Source of the DNA: Rotaria socialis
Lineage: Eukaryota; Rotifera; Eurotatoria; Philodinida; Philodinidae
Direction: 5' to 3'
Length of the DNA: 64,000 nucleotides
NCBI GenBank assembly: GCA_905331475.1
Contig: CAJNYU010000987.1
Location: 236,730 to 300,729 of the forward strand
The translations under genes were made by a program, and so were the position numbers. The notes under the pieces are model-generated. The model did no database searches and was not told the origin of the DNA. It saw only the letters and a list, made by a program, of their open reading frames with translations. Below are positions 25,237 to 38,507 of the stretch, in pieces; the stretch's first letter is position 1; each line of letters starts with the position of its first letter.

Positions 25237-28200
25237 ATAGAAGAGAAAAGAACGCGAAGAGAAGAGAAGGTGTTGTTGCGAAATCAAACTATCGTTGCGC
25301 AAGTCATACCCAAGCCCGGCGCATGGTTGCTCAATCGTTTGCTAGAATTAGAGAAGACGGCTTACGCAATTTTTTTTTCTTCAACTACTATGATGAACAG
25401 AAAAAAAAATAAATTCTTTCTATTGTCAATCTTGGAGGTTTCTTCTTTTTTTTTCAAGGATGTTCAAAATCATTACACACAGAGAGAGAGTTCATAACTT
25501 TCTTTTTCTCTTGCCTATCATACGGTTAAACTATAATAGTTACTTGAAAGAAACACTCACAATCATCTGACATTGCGAGTGCGATTTACCTCGTTTGTTT
25601 TTCAATCCATACACATGTATATATGTGTGTATGGGCTCGTGACCTTCCCACTCCGTACGCAGCGAATGACGATGTGAACGACATTTTTTTTCCTTCTCTT
25701 CTCTCCCTCGCCTTCGTTTCTCTTTTTCTTTCCCTATGCTTGATGCCAATCAAACATTTGTATTCAATGTGTGTATTGGCGATTGAAGTAAAGAGAACTT
25801 ACTCGTTTGTATATATCATACTCTATCGAGACTAGACACACTCATGTTAATGAGAAACGAAGAAAGAAGGACGAGGGCAAGAGGGCATAGACAGGCATAC
25901 ATAGAATATAAGTTGATCATCCTACCCATTAATAATGATATATGTATTTACAAAGTGGGCAATATCAGAAAATCCAGTAGCCAATAAACCGAAAGATGAA
26001 ACCGATTGATTCGAATGTTCAGAAGATTTTCTTGTACCGATACAGAGTTTCGATTTCTTATTGAAGGTCATTCTTGTAACTTTCAACCATATGTATTATA
26101 ATGCAATATAATTATGGAATCTTGCGAAAGTTCGATGATGACAAATATCTATGTAATGTTTATCTCAATGTCGTCGGGATTTTTCTTGATTTCGCAACGT
26201 ATAACCTATGCGTGTGTCGACAATACAAAGTATTTATATAGAATAAATGGCGTCGTTCGATGAAGAAAGAAAAGAAAAGAGGAGAAAAAACCACCATGGC
26301 CAACACTAACTTGACACGCAATACTTTCATCATCCTTTCTCTATGTCCCTACTTTCTTTTCTTCTCCGCATTCTCTTTTCTCTCTCTATCGCGCTCCTTC
26401 GAGTTAATCATTGCAACAATGATGACAATGTAAAACATCATCGTGTGTTATCTCTTTTACTAAGTGCGAAAAATAATAACAATAATTGTAACAGACAAAA
26501 TTTGTACATAGCTATACGCACAGAATGAACTAAAATTTCGTAAAAAATCAGCTGAAATATCATGTGATTCATCGTAGGCGGCGACTGATTTCATCTTTTT
26601 GTATTGCATGTTCTCTTGCCGTACATTTTAACAACAGAATAACAATAAACAGTAATTTCATCATCCACATGTTTTTCTATTTTCTTTTTCTTTTTCTAGG
26701 TTGGGATGTACGCCATTTAGAGCATGACGTCATCTATTGGGATATTGTCGTCGTTACGACGTTAGACAATGTCCAGAAAGATGCTTATGATGCATTAATA
26801 CAACAACGATCAACAATTAATCGAATACCACTTGGTGTCGACTATCTTGTCATTACTGATCCTGGCAAGATTGGTAAGAGATATTATGTCATATAGATTG
26901 TGACTGTATTTCTTCAAAGAAGAAGACACTCACGCATGAGTATGTTGAGTAACTCCGGCATAGCACAACGATGATATAATAGAGACACATACACACATGC
27001 GCTTCGATCATTTTCAATGGATTTGAAAGAAACAAATTCATCTTGTTCCTGTGCGTCATCTCGTTTCTTTTTTGTTTTACATAATCGCGAGAAGGGAAAT
27101 GTTGTAACAACACAGAGTGACTATAGTATGGCGATTATTAGCATTTGACTAGTGATAGCTTGAATAAGGCATAACATATTTTATGTAACTATTCTCAACT
27201 AACATCTTTACAATCGACATCAGATTTGAAAGTAACTTATACGAGCGATCCATCGCTGTTGATTACGCAATTTATAAGGAACGATAATCATGTTACGAAA
27301 TAGAATGAATGTGAAAAAAAAGAGTCAAACACTTGCTGCTGATGCTGCTAAATGGATGTGCGACGTAGTTTGCGTAACTAGAGTTATGTAAAAAAAAAAT
27401 GAGGAAAAAAAAAGAAAAGCGACATCATCAAGGACAAGGTCGCCAATTCGTGATGATATTTCTTTTATTCTTTAGGTAATGGCGGAAGTACGATGCATGC
27501 AATGCATGTACTTGAACAGAAGTATGGTTGGGAAATCTTACGACAAAAACGTATTTTATTAATACACGCTGGCGGCTACTCGCAAAGAACACCGACAACA
27601 AGTTGCCTTGGGAAAATTGCAACGAGTATTCCAAAAGGTGTGATAGAAAATTTTCTTAATCAATTTTAAACTAAGACTATGACGTAGATACCCTTCAAAA
27701 GCGATTTATAAGAATTGAACCAGAAGAGAAAGTTGTTTTATGCATGATTACCTGTTTATAGCGTATGTCAGGCACAATGTAAACAGCTGAACTACGACAA
27801 TGATGATGAGGCTAAAAGCAATAAACACAAAGTCACGAAATCTACCTGAATAAATAGAGCAAGGTCTTATGCAATACTGTTTTGATTGAATAAATTTCAA
27901 ATATATTCTGACGAAATTTCTAAAGAAACAAAAAAAGTTATGTATGAGGAGAACAGAAAATATAATCCGAAGGTGTCAGCTAAAATTTTTATTTTAATTA
28001 GGGAAGCAAAACGTTGTTATTCATTAACTCAGTGGAGCCAGTTTTTATACTATAAAAAAAAATGATGTTCGATTAGCAAGTGTGCCGCTTACTAAACAAG
28101 AAGAAAAAAGTGTTTTATCTTCTGTTGTTACATAAGATTGCGTTATCAATTATAATTACTTTTATCGTTTAGGCTGGCCAACATATGATTTACTAGATAT

Positions 28201-29922
28201 AAAATTAGCTCTCTATTCACTATTTCCCGGTCGTATGCCTCATGGTGGTGTATTTCTCTGTTCGTCCGATACAATAGAATTATTCGATGAATCTCATGCA
28301 AATACAAGTTGGTTATTAACCGATGATTTCGTTGCATTTGCACATCCATCTTCGCTTACCGTCGGTACACAGCACGGTGTTTTTGTACTTGATCCAACCG
28401 ATAAAAGAAAATGCATTTGCGTTTTACAAAAGCCAACCATTGAACAAATGAAAATTCACAAAGCCGTATGGTGTCATGGCGAGGAAGAATTTGTCTATAC
28501 GGATAGTTTATTTTATTTTAATATGAATGTCGCTCAACGTTTAGCTGAAGTTTACCGACAGGAACATAATATTCAATGTGAAATTGATTGTTATGGTGAT
28601 TTTATGAGTGCGTTAGGTATTTGTCCACTGCCAAGACCGGTAACAAAAGAGAATGATGATAATCAACAGCGTACAAGAATAAAGCAAAAAATTTATGATA
28701 CTCTTCTTGATTGTCATTTACAAGTTGTTATTTTACATAAATCATCATTCAATCATACAGGTACAAATGATGAATATCTTGATATTTGTTGTGGAATCGG
28801 AAAAACTGGTCAGGAAATATTCGAAGAATTGAAATTAGAAAAACATGTAGGCTGTAAAGTATTCGATGAAGGTCGACACGATACAATAGACTTTTGGCAT
28901 GGGTATGTTTATTAAAGATTTTCTTCGTTAAATTAATTCTCGTCCAGAAATGTATTGAGTTCGCCGAAGTTTAGAGATGACACTTGAGGTAACCACCTTT
29001 TGCTAAAATTCTTTTTCTTTATAATCCACCACTGTTCACGGCGAAGTTTCAGTAATTAATTATGCATCTATTCAATTTCGCTACGACTCGAGTGTGCTTC
29101 AAAAACCATATTTAATTTTTTTTTTGTCAATCAATCTTATAAATTAAAGCTTCAAATAGAATCCTAATAACCTTTTTCATTTCTTTTGGCATCAGTATTC
29201 TCGCCAATTAAAGTTAATTATCTTAGTACTACACAGTTCACACTCGAGTAAAATCATCTGATCCTACTCATATCTAGAATGATGCAATTAAACGTTTTTT
29301 ATTTAGTATTCTACCTGCATTACCGCATGGTGATACATTACATCATCAACCTTCTGCTCCCGATGTTCATGGTTGTGTTATTCATAGTTTTATTCATCCG
29401 AAATGTCGATCATCAAAACGTTCATTATTTGAATATTGTTGTATTGGTGTGCCGATGCAAATAGGTGACAATACAATATTAAGTAATATAACACTGGTAA
29501 CATATTCTGATTTCAATCAAACTATTCTTCATCTTCCATCAAATTTGATAATGCAAACAGTTCCATTAAATAATGAATTATTTGCAACATTTGCTTTTGG
29601 CTTTCATGATAATATGAAAGCCACGCATAATAATCTAGATAAAATATTGTATTTCGGTCAACCGGTATCGATATTGGCAAAAAAAATTCATCGAACTATA
29701 GATGATTTATTCGATGATGAAAATAATCGATCTTTATGGACATTGAAAATTTTTCCTGTTACAAAAGATCCCAATGAATCATTTGAAAAAACATTAAAAT
29801 TAATTATATCAGATGATTTTACCGTGTCTGAAAAACAATATGTATCAATTCAAGAGATTCTCAAACGGCGGGATATTTCATCAGCCATTCAATATAGGTC
29901 AAATCTCATAAATTGTACATAA
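22899..29922 (+). CDS. FPGT: Fucose-1-phosphate guanylyltransferase (GDP-L-fucose pyrophosphorylase)
   Basis: Cytosolic enzyme of the fucose salvage pathway: L-fucose 1-phosphate plus GTP gives GDP-L-fucose and pyrophosphate. Five exons in frame: 22899-22947, 26700-26873, 27476-27637, 28173-28902, 29307-29922, giving about 576 residues, near the usual length. The nucleotide-binding start has YWDIVVVTT and then KIG-NGGST across an intron, followed by LLIHAGGYSQR. Family marks in the catalytic core are FAHPSSLTVGTQHGVFVLD, VYTDSLFYF and CEIDCYGDF. The last exon encodes the C-terminal beta-helix-like part (FAFGFHDNMKATHNN). Intron 1 is 3.75 kb and contains the Tribbles gene on the opposite strand. 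Poly(A) signals follow at 30036 and 30044. No fucokinase domain is fused to it. Confidence 0.93.
23073..25011 (-). CDS. TRIB: Tribbles-family pseudokinase
   Basis: Scaffold protein that brings COP1-type ubiquitin ligase to substrates and modulates MAPK/Akt signalling. Two exons (24162-25011 and 23073-23431) keep frame and give 402 residues. A low-complexity Ser/Pro-rich N-terminus (about 1-75) precedes a kinase fold. The ATP lysine equivalent is kept (YKEF, residue 108) and the catalytic loop is RDLKLRK (214-220). The DFG metal site is replaced by LTGLDEA (233-239), the mark of Tribbles pseudokinases. YSGKFADSWSLG and LFGRYPF continue the C-lobe. The tail ends DAVVPNFECE, resembling the COP1-binding VP motif. 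The gene lies wholly inside intron 1 of FPGT on the opposite strand. Which vertebrate TRIB it matches cannot be said. Confidence 0.92.
25204..25236. repeat. (CA)n-(TA)n compound microsatellite
   Basis: About 18 bases of CA followed by about 15 of TA, upstream of the Tribbles start and inside FPGT intron 1. Confidence 0.9.
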
Positions 29923-30035
29923 ACAATCAATATTAGAACATTTACATTCGTTTTCGTCCGTATCTTACACAAAAAACGACGACGGATTCTTATGGGGATG
30001 CTTTTTTTTCTTTCATTAGATGATCGGTTTCAATG

Positions 30036-30049
30036 AATAAATCAATAAA
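30036..30049 (+). terminator. Tandem AATAAA poly(A) signals of FPGT
   Basis: Two AATAAA hexamers (30036-30041 and 30044-30049) lie about 115 nt after the FPGT stop. Confidence 0.7.
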
Positions 30050-31610
30050 AGACTCATTTTCATTAGTGAAGCTCTTTTTTCTTTTGTCTGATTCACAATA
30101 GAAAATTATTTTGAGAAAAAATTAATCTACACTGGGTTAGTCACAATAATTTCGACATAAAATATTTCACAATTACTCCAGCACGTCCCACAAATTTTGG
30201 AGTGTCGATGAATTTGTCTTTTTTAACTAGATACCTCATGAAATTCTTTATCAAAAAAATAACAACGAGAAATTCTACCGAATTGTTTTCATAAGACTAA
30301 AATTGCAGCATGAGGATTCAATGGAGGTTTGATCAAGGACCTGAATATTCTCTGAGAGAAACGGATAGATTCATAGAAAATCATCTCATGCATTATTCAA
30401 AGCTGAAAAAGGAGAAATATTTCATAAGATAACTGCATGTGACGTTTGTTGAATAAATTATAGGTTTGGCTTGTACTTTTATTTTTGCCCGTAAATCGTG
30501 CACAATTCCGTAAAACAAAGAATGCAGACCCAACATATAATCTACTTTGCGAAATCATCAATACCATGCAATCGAAGTTTTCATTGTTATTATTTTAGCG
30601 TATCGAGTATTACATGATTTGAAGCAAAACAAAAGTCACTCAAAATATTCTACTAGAGATTGCGAGCTACAAAAATCATCAATTTCATTTGATTGTATGA
30701 AAAAAAAAGGTAGCGAATAATTTCAAGAGTAAAGTCTAAATCAACCGAATGAATGTGTAGTCTACAATTAATAGTATTGCAAATAATATCTAATTTGTAT
30801 TACAGTTGGATATTAGATAATTCAAATCTCACAGCCATATAAATAGTTGTGCATAACGGTGTTGTTTTGTGCTATCGGCTTCATAGTTTTGTTTAAACAA
30901 TTGTTGAAGAGTTCAATTCCGCAGGCGATCTTCTCAAAAATGAATGAGCTTTCACTTCTTAAAAAGGGATAATAACATTGAAGATTCTCAACTAACATTT
31001 TGTACAGCATGCATATTGATAATCTCGGATAAAGCTTTTCCAATGTCGAATGTTTCTTCTACAACTACCATTCAATGTAATGATGAACTAGCATCACGAA
31101 ATCATTTTATTTTTAATCGCTGTCGTATGACTAGAAGTAATCAGTAGCACCTTCAATCTTTTTTCGAACGATAAACTTCATGTTATCTTTATATCGACTT
31201 TCAGGCATCCGTTTTTGAATACATCCGAAGAGCCTCTGTTGTTGATTCTGGCAGCATCTTTCTCGAGATTTTCAACCAAATACGAACTTCGCAATTATTC
31301 TTAAGTCAATTCGTGTAGTAATATTCATTAATTTTTGTTTCGATAAAAAAATTTGACTATGTTGAAACATAACGTCATTTTATTTTTATTTTTTTTGACT
31401 CTTGCTCTTCGTCTTAGCTTATCATTTTTTGGTTTCCATCACATTTTACACCTTTTCGATTATAAAAAAAAAGAAAACGACATAGGCGTAAAATGTGCTC
31501 GTGGTTATAATAAATAATAATAATAAGAAAAAACCAACATTAACAAGAGAAGAGTGTTGCATTATTCAAACGAGTGTTCAATCATAATCACCTAAAGTAT
31601 CATAGAAAAA
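30050..31610. other. Noncoding gap between FPGT and eRF1 3' ends
   Basis: AT-rich tail-to-tail intergenic DNA. Short open frames here (for example minus 30822-31043) lack coding character. No repeat or RNA gene was recognised. Confidence 0.6.
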
Positions 31611-31616
31611 TTAGTT

Positions 31617-34081
<2,465 letters not shown>

Positions 34082-34839
34082 ATTTCGTCGATGTTCTTGA
34101 TCCTGTGATCTTAAACAGGCACACTTAAAAGAAAAAAGAAAAGAAAATTATTATTGGGCAATAAGTGAGTGAAATTGTGAAAATGAACATGTCAATTTTT
34201 GAAACAAAATGCGAATGTTGAATTACAGCATGAATAAGACAACGAGAAATGCATAACGTGACAAAGCTTGTGGCGCCACACAAACAATCGATGATTGAGA
34301 AACCAGTGCTAATGTGTTGAAAAAGAGTTTTTGAAATATTTTTCATTTTATTGGAAATATTTCTCACTGTGAATTAAATGAAATTGATTGTATTCAATTA
34401 CATATTTTAAGATAATAATTTAAGCAAAAAGATACCGAATTATCGACAGATGGAGCTTGTGGATGCACAATTCAATAGTGATGTACTTTGTTATATATAC
34501 TAAACGACCAATGATCCAATAGTAGTCGTGGTTTGGTTTCTACTACCTTTTCTAGATCTTTATATGAATAAAATTCATATTGTAATATTAGGAAAAAAGA
34601 TTTCTCAAATGCAATGTTATTACATGAAATGTTTAATTAGAAGATTTATTCGTGCATTACCAGTTACAGTTACTATTAAATAGTTGTTTCAATATAATTT
34701 ATTTTTTAAAGAAATTTTCAAATGTTGAGTCACATTCTCACATGAATAGCGTCTTTATTTTATTTTGTATTTGTTTTTCTTCTGAGAAAAATCGATATAG
34801 ACTTCAAAAAAGTTCTTTGGTTAGTTAAATTTTGTGAAG
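34082..34839. other. Noncoding gap between eRF1 and the DUF952 gene
   Basis: The sequence between eRF1's start and the DUF952 stop must contain the eRF1 promoter and the DUF952 3' UTR. No specific element was recognised. Confidence 0.5.
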
Positions 34840-35199
34840 TTAAGTTGATGTTGACCATCCAACAAATGTTCCATCATCGGTTCGTTGTAAAGATCGCACT
34901 TCAACAACAGCATTACGATCAATAGCACCATATATATGTGGAAAAAGTGAATCGAATTCTGATGCTTCTTCCCATTTAACGGGTGATGCTGGGTCTTTTA
35001 ATTTCGTTATGTCGAGTACAAGTAAAACATAATCGCCAGGAACACCTTTATAGAATCGATTAGCTACCTTAATCATAAGTTCATCCCCAGAGGTGCAATG
35101 AATAAAACCATCTTTGTCGTATTCAGCCGGTAAATACGGCTTATCTTCTGACCATGTATACCATCTTGTTGCAGGTGCAAGGTGATAGATAAAACTCAT
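34840..35199 (-). CDS. DUF952-family protein
   Basis: Intronless 119-residue protein of the small DUF952 family, known mostly from bacteria, with some eukaryotic members; its biochemical function is not established. Family marks: an N-terminal IYHLAPATRW, then DGFIHCTSGD, YVLLVLDITKL, and the C-terminal FPHIYGAIDRNAVVEV. I chose the ATG at 35199; an upstream in-frame GTG at 35208 is not a likely eukaryotic start. The gene has no signal peptide or membrane span, so it is probably cytosolic. Lack of introns in a gene-split neighbourhood and the mainly bacterial family leave open an origin by horizontal transfer, although codon use looks like the neighbours. Confidence 0.8.
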   Translation of the reverse strand: MSFIYHLAPATRWYTWSEDKPYLPAEYDKDGFIHCTSGDELMIKVANRFYKGVPGDYVLLVLDITKLKDPASPVKWEEASEFDSLFPHIYGAIDRNAVVEVRSLQRTDDGTFVGWSTST

Positions 35200-35942
35200 T
35201 TTTGCCACGTGCAGTTACTTTCTTTTTGTCTTTCGTTCTTTATGAATGATGTAGAAGAACTAACACTCAGACAAATCCAATAAAATAAAAGGAAAACATG
35301 GATTTTATTATCGAAAAAGAACGAGTCGACAGTCTCCGGCGAAACCATTAAAAAAATATTCTCTTCAAAATTATTTATATTTTGGCGCACTGATTTATGA
35401 ATGGTGCTGATCATTGTCACTGTTGTACGCGTCTAGTTATTATAAAATATTTTTGTAATAAAAAAAAATAATGTCGGCAATTCAACATAAATGATAGCAT
35501 TTAAAAATCTTGATAACAAACGCATAAATGGTGGATCAGTAATGAATCGTCCATACATTCTCTTTCGAAAGCACGATCAAAGCTGTGTTCGTTGACATGA
35601 TTTCGTCAATGTATTTTGCTGATATCTTCCTGGAGAGTAGTTTTTAATTTGGAGCATCTTTTGAAAAGAAATAATAGAATTTTTAACTATAATTTCAGTG
35701 AACAACTTCAAGCTATGGTTTTTAACAATAATTTATCGAGTAGATTGACTGCGTTTTGTATTAGAGATTTATCTTTGTAAAAACTTCAAAACATGAGGAA
35801 TGAGGAATTTTCTCTGATAGGTTTCTAAGAAAAATGAAGCGATGTCATGAATCGGAGTTGCTTTTATGATTATAGTCCTGTCGATCGATATCAATGATCT
35901 AGCGAACCACTCAGTGTCGACGGATGATAAAGAAGTATTTTC

Positions 35943-36075
35943 CATGTTGCGAATGCCGGATCATTTCTTACGGTAAACCGCGGTGTTTACCCTTCCTGCG
36001 ATAATGGGAGCCGGTAAGCGGACCGGTAAAACCGCGGTTAACCGTCGATTTTCATGCGGTTTTTATTACATGGGT
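35943..36075. repeat. 133-bp dispersed repeat, copy 1
   Basis: Similar without gaps to 36401-36533 over its whole length, with roughly one mismatch in nine. It is more GC-rich than its surroundings and contains ccgcggttaacc-type palindromic motifs. Confidence 0.85.
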
Positions 36076-36400
36076 TAACAATGGTCGATTTGTTTTGCTC
36101 ACGTCTACTCATAAGCGTATATTTTCTGTTTTTACTACAAGCAACATTGTGTTTCCTTTGCAGCAGATAATATAAACTGATAAAAAAGGAAAAATGAATA
36201 ATAATAATGACTAGACATCTCAAGTGTCGATGATACTCTCTCGAAAGTAAATCCGACACTGATGCTTTGCACTTGAAAAACTCGAAGAATTGTATACTAA
36301 TCGTATTATTAGATGTTAATCACTGTTTTCATTAATGTTTATAGAAGATTAGTGCGTGTTCTCCTGACACACAAGTCATTAAAGCACAATTATTAGTGCC

Positions 36401-36533
36401 CATGCTGCGAATACCGGATCATTTTTTGCGGTAAACTGCGGTATTTATCCGTTCTGCAGTAATGGGAGCCCGTAACCGGATCGGTAAAACCGCGGTTAAC
36501 CGCCGATTTTCATGCGGTTTTTATTACATGGGT
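36401..36533. repeat. 133-bp dispersed repeat, copy 2
   Basis: Direct repeat of 35943-36075, 325 bp downstream. Both copies end in tttttattacatgggt. Confidence 0.85.
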
Positions 36534-36730
36534 GGTTTTCAAATACTTCTTCTATTAATAGTGCATGAGACACATCTGTTTTTCCACGAAAATGGATAAA
36601 ATTTTATCGCTCGTTTTATTTATCTAGGAAATACAGAAGAATAGATGTCTTCATTATGTTCCTTTTCACTGTAGGTAAAGTATTAGACAAACAAAATTAT
36701 GGACGTTATCGCTTCTTACAAGAGATATCT

Positions 36731-37747
36731 ACAGGGTGATTTTTTGTGCCCTGCTCCTGTCCTGTTCTGCCCTATACCCTGACTAGGACATGGCAGGGTA
36801 CTCTGCTGAGCTGGCATACGGAGAATATCTTTGAGCCGGATCCTAGCATTTCCTGAATGGATGCGTTCCAAATAGCTTTCCAAAAAAGACAAAATACTTC
36901 TGAAGCAGAACATGACAGGATCTATCCAGCCCGTATATGAATTCTACTGAAAAACTACCTGGCAGAAAGCTAAAATCCCGAAAAATCATACGAAACTGAA
37001 CCGATTTTGGTAAAATCCACAGTGATTCGCGCAGAAGAACATTATAATGACTCATACTATTTTCCATGTAGATCTTGCCATACAATCGATTAGACACCTT
37101 TTGAGCGAGATTTTACATTCCCGACCCATACAAATCAGGTCTAAATTCCTAGACTTTTTGTAAATCCTTTCGTGATTGCACAACAACAACTTCCTGAGGT
37201 AGCCACGGTGGTTTCTAACCAGATTTTCACCCGCTGTATCGACCGGAAGCCGCTGCGACTGTGTTAAAAAATTCTTCCTGGCCAATCGCGACGGAATTTA
37301 GCAACAACGGTTGAGTTTTATATGACTTTTTTTATGGTTTTTGTGGCTTTCAGTTTTTTTAGGAAGATTTGAGTACGATTGGTATCTGGGCTGAATAGAG
37401 CTCAGCGGGTTCTACGTGGAACGTATTTTGTCCTTGTTTGGTAGTCCTTTGGAGTAATCCATTCGGAAAATATTCGAATTTTTCATTCTCACTTAAGCTA
37501 TCCTACGTCTTTTATGTCACTATTTATAATTATCTTGATTCTACCGTGTTCATATGGTGGTCAATATAAATCGGAAGTTCTACTTAACAGTTGCTGTCGC
37601 TCTCTGGAGTCTATTTTTTATTTTTGATACTTCAAAACTAAAAGTATTTCTTCAAAACTGAAATTCAAATAACTAACTTTTTACCCTGCAGGGTACGGCT
37701 CCTACCCTGCACTGCCCTGCAATATGCCCTGGTCTACCCTGCCCTGT
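36731..37747. mobile_element. Candidate hAT-like DNA element, about 1.0 kb, non-autonomous
   Basis: Both ends are full of CAGGG/CCCTG words in opposite orientation: the left begins acagggtg and the right ends ctgccctgt. Flanking octamers agatatct (36723-36730) and ggacatct (37748-37755) match 6 of 8, resembling a decayed 8-bp target duplication. The inside has only short overlapping open frames on the minus strand (for example 37052-37285) that match no transposase I recognise. Confidence 0.4.
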
Positions 37748-37755
37748 GGACATCT

Positions 37756-38507
37756 GTGGTTCTTGCAAATTTTTCCAAGTTGTTCATACACAACAAATAT
37801 ACGTATTTCATTGAGTATTTCATAGTGATATTTTTCGCTATACAAACAACTATTGAGAAATGCTGGAGACATTCAATATTAGAGATCGTAGACATGTGGG
37901 CTCGTTTTCGTTAGAGTGTAAATTTTTTACCACTAAAACTCTTATTCAAGGGTTGGTATAGTGTTAGGAGTTTTTTGTTGCACTTTGTCAATTTATTTTG
38001 GTGCTGTTTGCGCGGGGAGTAGATTTTAATCATGATCATCATTTGCAAACAATTAATCGAATTTTTAGTTGGGTTACGATGAGCATGTTAGCAATTATTT
38101 GTCTAGTAGACTGACTGTTTTTTGGTATAAAAGAAGCTGTAGAGATTCAATTTTGTGAAAAATCAAAAAGGAATGAATTATATTGAATATTTTCGCTGAA
38201 AGATTTTTTAAAAATTACTCTCACCAACGATTTAAGATTAATCTGGAAAACTGACTGGACCATCTTGAAAGTTCTACATCAGGAACCATCTAATTAGTCC
38301 AATGCTCTTTCTGAAAAGTTAAACCAGTAGAAATATTACGGATGTACTGCAGTGATATTAGTTTCGATCCAAAGTTGAGAGTTGGACTTATTCTTTTCTA
38401 ATGTTTGTATTCCAGCTAGATTTTCTTCAATGCAAAAGTCTGTAGAGTAACTTAAATACTAATTATTTTCTCCTACTCATCTAGTATTAAGGAGATATTT
38501 ATTCTAA
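37756..38507. other. Noncoding stretch upstream of the oxidase fusion gene
   Basis: AT-rich DNA with no recognisable gene or repeat. It probably includes the promoter of the gene starting at 38508, but no clear element is visible. Confidence 0.5.

Noticed and set aside
36716..37285. Three overlapping minus-strand open frames suggesting a frameshifted transposase
   Set aside because: No transposase motif recognisable; they fall inside a CAGGG-ended element but give no family.
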